From: CALAGB01 sp963713965
GTDB taxonomy: Bacteria > Chloroflexota > Chloroflexia > Thermomicrobiales > Thermomicrobiaceae
Length of the DNA stretch: 64,000 bases
Direction of reading: 5' to 3'
Assembly: GCA_963713965.1 (NCBI GenBank)
Contig: OY970217.1
Coordinates: 1,860,001 to 1,924,000, forward strand
Part shown: piece by piece, positions 49,064 through 58,090 of the stretch
How the letters are laid out: the number at the start of each line of letters is the position of its first letter
How positions within the stretch are numbered: position 1 is the first letter of the stretch
The notes under the pieces: model-generated
Told to the model about the DNA's origin: nothing
The model's database searches: none
The model's input: the letters and a program-made list of their open reading frames with translations, nothing else
Made by a program: the position numbers and the translations under genes

Positions 49064-51034
49064 TTACATCCGCGCCACGTCGGCCAGGTAATGCGCGCGA
49101 TTGAGCGGATTCGGCCCAACGCGCGCCCTGACCGGCGGCTCACCTGACACTGGGATGTATCCGGCGAAGCTCGACTCCCAACTCCCGTCCCCGCGCGTCA
49201 GTCCTGGTAGCTGCTGCTCGACTCCGCGCAGTTCGACCGTGGGGATCTCACAGACGATACGGTAGGAATCGCCGTTCTGGAACGCATTGCGAATCGTGGC
49301 CCGCGCGTTCACGAGAATGCCGCAGACCGCACCGAAGGTATCCTCCGGAATCTCGATCTCCAGCTGGTCGATCGGTTCGCACGTCTCGGTGCCCGCCCGC
49401 TCCAGCGCCTGCATCAGGACGAGAGGCGTCAACTTGCGGAAATCGGTCCCCGTGCTGAGGACCGAGCTGAATCCGGCTTGGGTGAGCGTGACCAGACAAT
49501 CGGTCACCTCCCAGCCGGTCAGACCCTGGGCCAGGGTCTCGTGAAGCGTCTCCTCGATGGCGCGGTAGAAGGCCAGCGGCAAGGAACCCAGCTCCCGTAC
49601 ATAACGGATTCCGCTGCGTTGCCCGGCCGGCTCGATGCGGAACCCGATGGTGGCGTAGAAGGGATTGGGCTCCTCGAAGACGATCTCGACCGCTTCCCCG
49701 ACGCCGATGGGACGTTCAATGCAGACGGTTCGGCTCGGCCCGAAGTGCACGCCGACGCCATATTCGTGCGTAAGCGTCTCGGTGAGCACCTCCTTCTGCA
49801 CCTCACCGAAGAGGCGAACCGAGATCTCACCCGACTCGTTGCGCTGGCGCAACGTGATGAGCGGGTCCTGCTCAGCCAGCTGCTCCAGCGCCTCACGCAA
49901 GTGGGTGATCTGTCCCGGATCTGTCGGACGTGCCACGCTCTCCAGCGCGGGGGTTGGGAAGACGCGCTCGACCTCGCCCATGTCAGTGCCGTCGGACCCG
50001 ATGCGATCACCGATACGAGCCGAGCGCAGCCCGTGAAGCGCGGTGATCTCGCCCGCCCGCATTTCATCGACCGTTTTGGCGGTTCCGGAGGCGAAGCCCT
50101 CGATGCCGGTGATGCGCTCCTCGATCTCCTGCAACTCGCCGAACTGGTCGCGCCGCCGCAAGAGCACGCGCTGTCGCACACTCAGGCTCCCGTCGAAGAG
50201 TCGCACGTAGACGAGCTTCTCGCCCGAATCGCGTCGCATGATCTTGAAGACGGCGCCGGATGCGGGGCCGTCGCTCTCCCGACCGGCTCGCGGCAGGCAC
50301 TCCTCGATGCCGTCGAGCAGTTCCTGAACGCCGACACCAGTGATCGCCGAGCCGAAGTAGACGGGTGTCACGTCACCCGAGGCGACCTGCGACTGCAGCC
50401 GTTCGGTCAAGAACGAGGTGCTGAGCACGCCTCCAGTACGCTCGAACTCCTCGATCACGCGCTCGTCTTGCTCAGCCAGCAGGTCGATCAGCGGATCGCG
50501 CCACTCCAGGCTCTCTCGATCGCGTGCGTCAACGGTCGCGGTCCGTTCGCCTAATCCGCTGGCGACAGTCATTGGAACGACGCGCAGGTTCAGCTTTGCA
50601 CGAATGTCTTCTAGAAGGTCATCGCCGCGTGCTCCGAGCCGGTCGATCTTGTTGACGAAGATGATGAGGGGCAGGTGAGCCGCGCGGATGGCGCGCGCCA
50701 GGCGTCGTGTTTGCGGCTGCACGCCCTCGACGGCCGAAACGACCAGCACCACGCCATCTAGCACACCCAGCGAGCGCTCCACCTCAGCGATGAAATCGCT
50801 GTGGCCGGGCGTATCGATCAGGTTGACCTTGAGATCGTTCAGCTGGAACGAGACGACCGCGGACTTGATGGTGATGCCGCGGGCACGCTCAAGCTCCATC
50901 GTGTCGGTCTGCGTCGTCCCTTTGTCGACACTCCCGACCGATCGGATGACTCCGGTCTCGAAGAGGATGCGTTCTGTGAGGGTAGTTTTACCGGCGTCTA
51001 CATGCGCCAGGATTCCGATATTGACAATCTCCAT
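49064..51034 (-). CDS. ribosomal protection-type GTPase (TetM/OtrA-like)
   Basis: The 656-residue translational GTPase begins MEIVNIGILAHVDAGKTTLTE, with switch DTPGHSDFIAEVERS and base motif NKIDRLG. Length and the absence of EF-G-specific inserts fit tetracycline ribosomal protection proteins (about 640 residues): GVGVHFGPSRTVCIERP, then the domain IV/V order and a C-terminal tail NRAHYLADVARM. These proteins remove tetracycline from the ribosome A site. ATG 51034 is preferred over an in-frame codon at 51070 because GAGAGAG precedes it. It is the first gene of an operon with the ABC exporter pair. Actual resistance is not proven by sequence. Confidence 0.88.
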   Translation of the reverse strand: MEIVNIGILAHVDAGKTTLTERILFETGVIRSVGSVDKGTTQTDTMELERARGITIKSAVVSFQLNDLKVNLIDTPGHSDFIAEVERSLGVLDGVVLVVSAVEGVQPQTRRLARAIRAAHLPLIIFVNKIDRLGARGDDLLEDIRAKLNLRVVPMTVASGLGERTATVDARDRESLEWRDPLIDLLAEQDERVIEEFERTGGVLSTSFLTERLQSQVASGDVTPVYFGSAITGVGVQELLDGIEECLPRAGRESDGPASGAVFKIMRRDSGEKLVYVRLFDGSLSVRQRVLLRRRDQFGELQEIEERITGIEGFASGTAKTVDEMRAGEITALHGLRSARIGDRIGSDGTDMGEVERVFPTPALESVARPTDPGQITHLREALEQLAEQDPLITLRQRNESGEISVRLFGEVQKEVLTETLTHEYGVGVHFGPSRTVCIERPIGVGEAVEIVFEEPNPFYATIGFRIEPAGQRSGIRYVRELGSLPLAFYRAIEETLHETLAQGLTGWEVTDCLVTLTQAGFSSVLSTGTDFRKLTPLVLMQALERAGTETCEPIDQLEIEIPEDTFGAVCGILVNARATIRNAFQNGDSYRIVCEIPTVELRGVEQQLPGLTRGDGSWESSFAGYIPVSGEPPVRARVGPNPLNRAHYLADVARM

Positions 51035-51047
51035 GCACGACTCTCTC

Positions 51048-51120
51048 GTTGAAGAACATTCCGGCTGCAAAGCTCTTCAACGTTTGCCGCATGAGACTCT
51101 CCTTTTGCGTCGCGCAAAGG
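51048..51120 (-). promoter_or_regulatory. two hairpins in the 5' leader of the ribosomal protection gene
   Basis: Hairpin 1: GTTGAAGA (51048-51055) with TCTTCAAC (51074-51081), ending just before the ribosome site. Hairpin 2: CCTTT-GCG (51101-51109) with CGC-AAAGG (51113-51120). Genes of this family are often attenuated through their leader. No leader peptide was identified, and 51121-51351 shows nothing else. Confidence 0.4.
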
Positions 51121-51351
51121 TGCCAATATCGAACCGTCTCGCGATGCGGAGATCGCATCTCAAGGACGAGACAGGGTCAGATTCTAACAGCATGAGGCCG
51201 GATGGTGCCAATTACCGGCCACGAAACCGGCTGTCGTAGATTGACAGAACCGATGAACGGCGTATGCTGGAGTTGCATCTGATTAACCTCGTGCGTCCCG
51301 AATTGTCATTCACGGCAATCTTTTCCGATTTCTGCTGCAGCGGATGGATCT

Positions 51352-53622
51352 ATGATGAGTCAGTCTGCGCGCCTTCGTCTCGGGCGTTCACGACGTGAAC
51401 GTCACCCTGAGCGTTCTCTCATGTCCTCGGTCGATTCCGCCACAGGGAATGAGCCTGCCCATCCCGTCGGAGGAGGACTGAGTAGTCGCCTCGACTACGA
51501 TCTCGCACACATTCCGATCAATCCAGGGGGTGAGTCTCCCGACGGTTCGTCCATCCAGCGACAAACCGAGGCGTTGACTCGGCCGATCGGTCCTGAAGGA
51601 GGAATGCTGGACGACTCGACCAGCGGGAGAATTGAAGCAGCGAGAGATCGGGGTGGTGCTCCGCTCGACGCGAGCGCCCGCATCGAGATGGAACCCCTCT
51701 TCCACTACGACTTCAGCCAAGTTCGGATCTTCGCCGACAGCGAGGCCGATGCACTCAACCGCGACCTCGGTGCCAGTGCCTTCACGAGTGGGAGCGACAT
51801 CTTCTTCCGTGACGGCAGCTATGACACAGCCGGCCAGCAAGGTCGGGAACTCCTGGCCCACGAGCTCACGCACGTGGTGCAGCAGGATGGCGCCTCAGGC
51901 ATGCCGTCCAGCGTGGGTCCGGCTGAGGATGCACTTGAGCAGTCGGCAGTCCGGTCGGCCGAAGGAGCGATTAGCGTACCGCCGAGTCAGCTATCAGTCC
52001 AATCGCCCAATGATCCGGGCGCCATCGCCACGCCGTCGACAACCCTCCAAAGACAACCGTTGCCGGCAGCGGAGAAGCAACAATCTACAAGTGTTCAGCC
52101 ATCCGAAAAGGACAATTTTGGTAGTTTTCCTGGCCCGATGCCCGGGCCAAAGCCCGAGTCAGACGCGGAAGGCAATCACGAGCACCAGTTCCCGGGGTGG
52201 TCTGAGTATGTCCCGCCGATGCTGGCCAGGACACCGTTACAAATTCCGGGCGATTCAGCCCCCGGATACGAACAACCACGACTCGGCTATAGCGAAGCCG
52301 ACATACGTGATCTCATGCTGGCGACGGATGAGCGCGACAGCCAGAACAAGCAGAACGCCGGTCAGTTCATCGCGGATTACGGCGCAACCCTGTTGAGCAT
52401 CTGGAGCGACTATGTAATGGACGCTGTGGAGAAGGCCGGGAAGAAGGCCGAGTGGTCAGTATTCGGAGACATCCTCGGGTTCGTCGCCCGAAAGGGGCTC
52501 GAGGTGCTCTCGGTCGAGCTCTTCATGGCCGACGTGGCCGGGTCCGCCTTCATGAAATTCTTGGAGGAACTGAGCAGCAAAGCCGAAGGCGTGGTGGAAA
52601 AAGGAGTCGAGAATATCGGCGGGTTTGGCCTCGAAAAGCAACAAGAGTCCCTTAAAGAGCAGGGAGGCGAATCAGAGGTCGAGAAGGAGAAGGAAAAGCT
52701 CAGACACGTGACGCGTACGCTGTCCACCAACTTTAGCCATCTCGCGTTCGAAACGATTAAAGATCTCCCAAGCCCGGGACCGTACTACTACTGGCTCAGT
52801 GCGATCCGGGAGAACCACGACTACGACAGCCTCGCGTCGTACCGTATCCCACCGTTGTTCCCGGAGGTCAATCCAGCGGCCATCGAGACGAGCATCGCCG
52901 GTTCGATTGTCAACGAGCTCTGGCGCCTTGATAGGACAGAGCTTACTATGGGTAGCTCCGACGAGGACTATCTCAACACCGAAGACACGGTCAGGCCCGG
53001 CGATGACAATATCATCTCCGTCGGTGGTGCTGGCTTGGACAAGGCCACGATGCGGGTTGGCTCGCCGGCTCTGAGGGAGGCGCTTGCCGGCAAGTCGATC
53101 CACGATCTTCCGATGATTCCGCTTTTCATCAGCATCAATGACGTTATGGATATGGAAACGGCGGCCTCGAAGCTAATGACGGCCTATCGAGGTTCGGCCC
53201 TCGCCAACCAGGTGGAAATTTACACCCTCATGTCGGCGCTTGGTCAGGAAGCCGTCGAGCCTGTCAATTTGATGCGGGACGCCGATGGCGGGATCGGGTG
53301 GTATTCAAAACAAGGGCATATCCTCGGAGCCGTCGGAGCGGATAAGGTCAAGACGGATTACACGTTCCCAGCGAAGCTCTTTCTCTATCAGTATGGCGCG
53401 TCCGATTGGAATCTCACGCAGCTCGCGGACTACATCCTCGAACGGGCGCCGGTCAGTATCGCAGCACACGAACAAGGCGTAAGCGAGCTTGTACCGACCG
53501 AGACGCTTGCCCAGATGACGCGCGAGTACTTCGACAGTGCGAAGATGGGCGAGCTGATTGATAAGGGAGTAGGGAACATGCTAAAGAATCACATTGAAGC
53601 GCTTGTCCCAACTGGAGGTTAA
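51352..53622 (+). CDS. DUF4157 (eCIS-core) protein with unassigned C-terminal region
   Basis: The 756-residue protein has a DUF4157 domain at residues about 100-180: PLDASARIEMEPLFHYDFSQVRIF, ALNRDLGASAFTSGSDIFF, and the metallopeptidase-like HELTHVVQQ (His170, Glu171, His174). This domain marks effector candidates of extracellular contractile injection systems and other toxin carriers. A Pro/Gln-rich linker leads to a helical middle (about 330-450) with a Lys/Glu coiled coil (GESEVEKEKEKLRHV) and a C-terminal globular part to 756 that I do not recognise. The ribosome site is weak; ATG 51421 is an alternative. No injection-system genes are in the window. Confidence 0.88.
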   Translation: MMSQSARLRLGRSRRERHPERSLMSSVDSATGNEPAHPVGGGLSSRLDYDLAHIPINPGGESPDGSSIQRQTEALTRPIGPEGGMLDDSTSGRIEAARDRGGAPLDASARIEMEPLFHYDFSQVRIFADSEADALNRDLGASAFTSGSDIFFRDGSYDTAGQQGRELLAHELTHVVQQDGASGMPSSVGPAEDALEQSAVRSAEGAISVPPSQLSVQSPNDPGAIATPSTTLQRQPLPAAEKQQSTSVQPSEKDNFGSFPGPMPGPKPESDAEGNHEHQFPGWSEYVPPMLARTPLQIPGDSAPGYEQPRLGYSEADIRDLMLATDERDSQNKQNAGQFIADYGATLLSIWSDYVMDAVEKAGKKAEWSVFGDILGFVARKGLEVLSVELFMADVAGSAFMKFLEELSSKAEGVVEKGVENIGGFGLEKQQESLKEQGGESEVEKEKEKLRHVTRTLSTNFSHLAFETIKDLPSPGPYYYWLSAIRENHDYDSLASYRIPPLFPEVNPAAIETSIAGSIVNELWRLDRTELTMGSSDEDYLNTEDTVRPGDDNIISVGGAGLDKATMRVGSPALREALAGKSIHDLPMIPLFISINDVMDMETAASKLMTAYRGSALANQVEIYTLMSALGQEAVEPVNLMRDADGGIGWYSKQGHILGAVGADKVKTDYTFPAKLFLYQYGASDWNLTQLADYILERAPVSIAAHEQGVSELVPTETLAQMTREYFDSAKMGELIDKGVGNMLKNHIEALVPTGG

Positions 53623-53641
53623 CGAACGCTGGAAAACAACG

Positions 53642-54007
53642 TTAGCTACCGGGCTTCTGCTCCCACCTCGTGGCGCTGACGTCGTCATGGCGTAGGGAGC
53701 GGGACGCGACGCGATCGATGCGCATGATCAGGCCGCAGGCGGGATCGGGGCAGGTGACGCGGGAATCGGTCTCCATCCAGTCGGCCTGGTGGTTCTGGCG
53801 CTGCTTGGTCGGCAGCAGCGGCAGGACGGAGTTGAGGGCGTAAAGACAGAAGTCGGCGCCGTCTGGAAGCGAGAGCTTGCCGCCGCGTAGATGGAAGCGA
53901 TCGCCAAGCGACATGGCGCAGGTGCAATTGCCGTTGATCTGTTCCACCACCACGTCCAGATCGTAGAGCGTGAACTCGTCGTCGCGTCCGTTAAGCTGCT
54001 GACTCAT
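53642..54007 (-). CDS. TIGR04076-family small cysteine-containing protein
   Basis: The 121-residue protein has the family pattern INGNCTCAMSLGDRFHLRGGKLSLPDGADFCLYAL, then SVLPLLPTKQRQN, WMETDSRVTCPDPACGLIMRIDRV. Cysteines at CTC and CPDPAC could bind metal. The function is unknown although the family is widespread. It is followed 34 bases downstream of the LLM oxidoreductase gene on the same strand, so the two could be one operon. Confidence 0.85.
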   Translation of the reverse strand: MSQQLNGRDDEFTLYDLDVVVEQINGNCTCAMSLGDRFHLRGGKLSLPDGADFCLYALNSVLPLLPTKQRQNHQADWMETDSRVTCPDPACGLIMRIDRVASRSLRHDDVSATRWEQKPGS

Positions 54008-54041
54008 CCCTGATCCCCACTTTCGCTTCCGAACATTCGCA

Positions 54042-55013
54042 TCATCGCAAAGTCGGCAAAACTCGTTCGCCGAGGAGGCGCAGGCCGTCCTCTTCGTTCA
54101 GGCCGTGTGGCGTGCCGAATTCGACCCGATCGACGCCCGACTCAAACAGCTCCAGCGCCTGCGCGGCCACCTCGTCCGGCGTGCCGGCGAAGGCGATGCG
54201 GCGCAATAGCTCATCGGAGATGTAGCGACCGGCCGTCTCGAAGTCATACGTCTCGGCCGCTGTTCGCACGCCGCTCAGGATCTCTGGATCGATCTCCAGC
54301 TTCGGGCCCAGCTCCGCCACGACGGGCAGATAGAGCGCCACCTCGCGCCGCGCCAGAGCACGCGCCCTATCTCCGTCCTCATCCACCACCGTCACCGCGC
54401 CGACGACCAGCTTCACGGGAGCGTCGCCGACCAATGAGCGGAACCAGGGGCCAACCTCCGGATTGGCGCTGCCGCCCAGCTTGACCTCCTCGACCAGCGG
54501 CAATCCCTCGCGCAGCATACGCGGTCCCCAGCTACCCAGCAGGAAGGGGATGTCGGATCGAATCGCCGCCCAACGGAGCGCATCGCCGCCCGCGACGCTG
54601 AAGAACTCCCCCGGCAGTGGCGTGGTCGAGCGGCGCAGCAGATGTCGCACACAGCGCATGGCCTCAGTCACGGCCGTCACCGGTCGCTGCGGCTGCAGGC
54701 CGACGTAATCGAGCCAGGCGCCACGGGCGAAGCCGACGTAGGCGCGACCATCCGATGCTTCGTCGATCAGGGCGATGTTGGCCGCGATGTTGACCGGATG
54801 GCAGGTGAAGGGGTTGACCGCGGCGGGCCCGATGCGTACTCGCGTGGTGGCGCGAGCGATCTCCAGCAGCGGCAGCCAGGCGGGCTGGTAGAGCATGTCG
54901 TTGAAGACGCTGACGCCGTCGAATCCGTATCCCTCCGCCGCGGCCGCCAATGGGCCATAGGCCGCGAGCGGCTTATTCGTCTGAAACGCGATGCTGACGG
55001 CGCGTTGGCTCAT
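54042..55013 (-). CDS. LLM-class (F420-type) flavin-dependent oxidoreductase
   Basis: The 323-residue TIM-barrel protein has AYGPLAAAAEGYGFDGVSVFND, IGPAAVNPFTCHPVNIAANIALIDE (cofactor loop), GRAYVGFARGAWLDYVG, and the C-terminal PDEVAAQALELFESGVDRVEFGTPHG typical of F420-dependent methylenetetrahydromethanopterin reductase-like enzymes (Mer/Msd type). The cofactor is F420 or FMN. The start is ATG 55013 with AGGGG ten bases upstream; GTG 55034 would add seven residues. The substrate is unknown. Confidence 0.88.
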   Translation of the reverse strand: MSQRAVSIAFQTNKPLAAYGPLAAAAEGYGFDGVSVFNDMLYQPAWLPLLEIARATTRVRIGPAAVNPFTCHPVNIAANIALIDEASDGRAYVGFARGAWLDYVGLQPQRPVTAVTEAMRCVRHLLRRSTTPLPGEFFSVAGGDALRWAAIRSDIPFLLGSWGPRMLREGLPLVEEVKLGGSANPEVGPWFRSLVGDAPVKLVVGAVTVVDEDGDRARALARREVALYLPVVAELGPKLEIDPEILSGVRTAAETYDFETAGRYISDELLRRIAFAGTPDEVAAQALELFESGVDRVEFGTPHGLNEEDGLRLLGERVLPTLR

Positions 55014-55344
55014 ACCTGAATATCCCCTCTGCACCTAGAACCGTACTGAAGCGTAGCATGGCGCAGATGAGGGGTTCGTGGCTGAAATATTGACCATGCT
55101 TTTGGGCCGCACGGAAATGTTCTGATGCTCAGTCTCATGCATCCGGAAACTGCGTACGCAACAGATTCTGCCTACATTCGGCGCGTGATAAACTCGATTC
55201 ACTTAGCCTTGTGACGACGATTTTCCGATCCCTCAAAGGATTTGCTCGCGACATGGCCGTCTCAGGAGTAATGAAATCGTACATCGATGAAACGAACTCG
55301 TACACCGATGGATCTCTTCGGATCGTCAACACTCAGATCCGGAC

Positions 55345-55538
55345 GATGTCAGGATCGTCGACTACGGTGTTTCGGTATGGGCGGTAATCGGATACCTCCC
55401 CGCAGTTCATGGCAAGGTAGACCGAGCCGCGCATGATTTCGGCATCCCGGTCGACGCTGTTGTTGCAGCTGTTCCTATTACGATCAGAACCGAGATGTCA
55501 TTGACGAGCGCATCGCCGCCAACGTAAGCCACAATTAG
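55345..55538 (+). pseudogene. decayed DUF433-family antitoxin gene
   Basis: One frame reads RIVDYGVSVWAVIGYLPAVHG, AAHDFGIPVDAVVAAV, and after a shift near 55465-55476 another reads YYDQNRDVIDERIAANVSHN to a TAG at 55536-55538. Together these match the DUF433 helix-turn-helix fold. There is no intact start or single frame. A DUF5615-like start follows six bases later, as in DUF433/DUF5615 pairs. Confidence 0.5.
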
Positions 55539-55543
55539 GCGGC

Positions 55544-55621
55544 ATGGCCAACTTCCTCCTTGACCACAATTTCGTTCATAGGGCGGCGATCCTCTTGAGA
55601 GAGCGTTCCCAAGGAATTTGA
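55544..55621 (+). pseudogene. DUF5615-like (PIN-related) toxin remnant
   Basis: ATG 55544 opens MANFLLDHNFVHRAAILLRERSQ, the start of DUF5615 PIN-like proteins, and stops at 55619-55621 after 25 codons. The catalytic remainder is not found. It adjoins the DUF433 remnant, so the pair is dead. Confidence 0.45.
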
Positions 55622-56355
55622 TGGCGCGTCCTTCCGTGAACGTGAAGGTGATCGCGCAGTCTGGTGGGTCTTCACAAAACGTCTCTGAGAACCTTGAACG
55701 TTGATGATCCGGTTTCCGCTAACCACCGAGCCGGTCGACGCGGTAATGATCACGGCGACAATGGGTGACTGTCGAGGTCGATGCGTTATACTCGTGATGG
55801 CGGGACCGAAGCCGCGGAAGACGGCCCTGAGTATTTCGTCCAGAGCAGCGACTCACGAAGAGATCTGAACGTCCTTGGTCAAAAACACTCTTCGAACGGC
55901 AGGGAAATCGTCGGGCGATCCGAAATTGAACGCCGTTGGCACACCCTCCAGATTTGTCGCTTTGAGCAGAATGCTCCCGCCTTGGTCAGCTGCCACCTGC
56001 ACATTCTGAACGTCCTCGGAAATTCGCCCGCTGGACAGATGGTGTGATCTGCTGGGCAATTGCTACGCAGCCGCACTTTCATCACGGCGTGAATCTCGAT
56101 ACCCCAGAACCAGCGCTGGGACGCGAAATTCGAATAGCGGCGAAGAGGTTGGCAACTTCATGATGAGGCGGCTATCCGCTTCAAAACGAGCTCTACGAAT
56201 GGGACGATGGCGGCGGCTGGAAGCGCTATGATCACGATGGTGGTAGACCTGTCAGACGCCATGACGCCACGCGCTGAACTCAACACGACGCGGACGCGAG
56301 ACTCCTGAGCGGCAAAAGACTTTTAAGACCTCGTCCAGAATGAATAGGGTGGATC
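55622..56355. other. gene-poor region, probably decayed sequence
   Basis: The region contains only short unsupported frames on both strands. Short segments look protein-like (for example NELYEWDDGGGWKRYD near 56190) but have no start, ribosome site or family match. I call no gene here. Confidence 0.4.
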
Positions 56356-56826
56356 CTACCCCTCGGCTGCCTCGAGCAGAGCGGTCAGCTTGCGCAACGA
56401 CATCTGCCAGCCAAGCTCGTTGTCGGCTGGCGAGACCACGGCCGGCAGACCCTCATGTACGGCGAAGAGATCCGTCCCGCCGTCCGCATCGACCAGCGTG
56501 TAGGTGATGATCATCTCGCCCTGCAGCGCCGGGTCGTCCGACTCGAACTCATCGATCTCGATGATCTGCTCGTTCGGCACCAGCTTGGCGAAGTGGCCGT
56601 GGTAAGTGTCGGTATGCGCTGTCGTCTTGCCGGTGCTGGCCGGCTCGTCATAGGTGAGCGAGATGCGGAACGTGCCCCCTTCACGGGACTCGAATGCGTG
56701 CACGTCACACGTCATCCCGTCCGGCACCTTCCACTTCACGATCGCGTCGGCGTCGAGGAGCGTTTGGTAGACACGCGCGCGTGGCGCGTTGATGTGCTGC
56801 TGGTGTCTGGTCGTGTTGGTACTCAT
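56356..56826 (-). CDS. AHSA1/SRPBCC-family protein
   Basis: The 156-residue START-like domain has INAPRARVYQTLLDADAIVKWKVPDGM at the N terminus, a central strand DVHAFESREGGTFRISLTYDE and the C-terminal ELGWQMSLRKLTALLEA helix that closes the cavity. Such proteins bind hydrophobic ligands or Hsp90-like partners. The start is ATG 56826 after GAGGGAACGTCACCA. It is a single gene. The ligand is unknown. Confidence 0.88.
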   Translation of the reverse strand: MSTNTTRHQQHINAPRARVYQTLLDADAIVKWKVPDGMTCDVHAFESREGGTFRISLTYDEPASTGKTTAHTDTYHGHFAKLVPNEQIIEIDEFESDDPALQGEMIITYTLVDADGGTDLFAVHEGLPAVVSPADNELGWQMSLRKLTALLEAAEG

Positions 56827-56969
56827 TGGTGACGTTCCCTCGTGATAGGTTCAGCGCGATGCGCCAATAGGTGACATGCTCGCGAAACGTGATATCACAT
56901 GGTGAGGCCGGTGGGTCGGCCTCACCGAGCCGGTAACCGGAACCGAGCATTCAGTGTTGAGGGGTTTGT

Positions 56970-58046
56970 TTGCCTGAATCGATGATCCTTTTTGCCACGC
57001 ATGCGGAGTATCTGCCGGCAGCCATCCAGGAGCTGCATGAGGCCTTCCCGGACGTCAAGCTCGAGCGCGTCGGCGTCGATACGGGACGTCTGCGCGGTGC
57101 GGGAATCGATATCGCCGATGTGGCACGTGCCTGTCGTGAGCGAACGATCTTCTTCGTGCGGCATTTGATGCGGCAGGTGGCGGAGCTACCAGTCGAGACC
57201 GTCGACATCGACCCCGACCTGCTGGACTCGACCATCATCGACGCACTACGGAGCGTCGACACCGGCCACGAGATCGCCCTGCAAGTCTGGCGTGCGGAGG
57301 ACATCCATACCGGTCCACGCACTGACGAACTGTGGCGCTCTCTCGCCGAAATGCTCGCTGGCAGAGGGTATTCCGTCGCGCGTGGCAATCGGGAGCAGGT
57401 CCTCTCCGTCCTACTAACGAACGAGTTACTCATCGTTGGACTCAACCAGCGCGAGGACGCCCTGGTCGACTGGCCCGGCGGGCGGCTGAGCCTGGCAAAG
57501 CGGTCCGAACAGGTCTCGCGCTCCGAGTTCAAGCTGGAAGAACTCTTCCAGGTGTCGCACGTGCCTCTCCCCGCCAAAGGTGCGGCGCTCGATCTGGGGG
57601 CCAGCCCCGGCGGCTGGACCCGCGTCCTGCGCCGTCGCGGGCTGCACGTCTGGGCGGTCGACCCCGCCGACTTAGACCCGCGCATCGCCGCCGACCGCAA
57701 TGTTCACCACGTGCGTAGCACGGCGGGAGCGTTTCTGACCGATACCAGCCAGCACTTCGACTTGATCGTCAACGACATGCGCATGGCGCCGACCCGCTCG
57801 TGCGGGGTGATGCTGAACGCCACTCGCTGCCTCAACCCAGGAGCGTTGGCTATCTTGACGCTCAAGCTTTCTCCGCGACAACCATTGCAGACGGTTCGTA
57901 ACGCTCTGGAGCTCCTCAGTCGCAGCTATGACATACGCTTCGCGCGCCAGCTCTATCACAATCGGAATGAAGTGACGGTCGTCGCGGAGTTGCGTGATGG
58001 GACGGATCAGCCGGGGGCCAGGAAGCGGCGTGGGCCGTCATTGTAA
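56970..58046 (+). CDS. RlmM/FtsJ-like RNA 2'-O-methyltransferase
   Basis: The 358-residue protein starts at TTG 56970 just after GAGGGG. An N-terminal region (residues 1-115) resembles THUMP-like RNA-binding modules. The C-terminal Rossmann domain has SAM loop LDLGASPGGWTRVL and the FtsJ tetrad: Lys in SRSEFKLEEL, Asp in VNDMRM, Lys in LTLKL and Glu in NRNEVTVV. The layout matches RlmM, which methylates 23S rRNA C2498, but identity is low to my eye and the target is unproven. A hairpin overlaps the stop. Confidence 0.82.
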   Translation: MPESMILFATHAEYLPAAIQELHEAFPDVKLERVGVDTGRLRGAGIDIADVARACRERTIFFVRHLMRQVAELPVETVDIDPDLLDSTIIDALRSVDTGHEIALQVWRAEDIHTGPRTDELWRSLAEMLAGRGYSVARGNREQVLSVLLTNELLIVGLNQREDALVDWPGGRLSLAKRSEQVSRSEFKLEELFQVSHVPLPAKGAALDLGASPGGWTRVLRRRGLHVWAVDPADLDPRIAADRNVHHVRSTAGAFLTDTSQHFDLIVNDMRMAPTRSCGVMLNATRCLNPGALAILTLKLSPRQPLQTVRNALELLSRSYDIRFARQLYHNRNEVTVVAELRDGTDQPGARKRRGPSL

Positions 58047-58053
58047 CGGCCCA
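58031..58053. terminator. hairpin at convergent gene ends
   Basis: An 8-bp stem (TGGGCCGT 58031-58038 with ACGGCCCA 58046-58053) spans the methyltransferase stop codon, between convergent genes. Confidence 0.4.
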
Positions 58054-58090
58054 CATGTGAAGGTGCGGAACTGGAAGCGTCGTTACTCCC

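Noticed and set aside
49478..50554. 358-residue plus-strand frame opposite the ribosomal protection gene
   Set aside because: It is a shadow of a GTPase with all G motifs intact.
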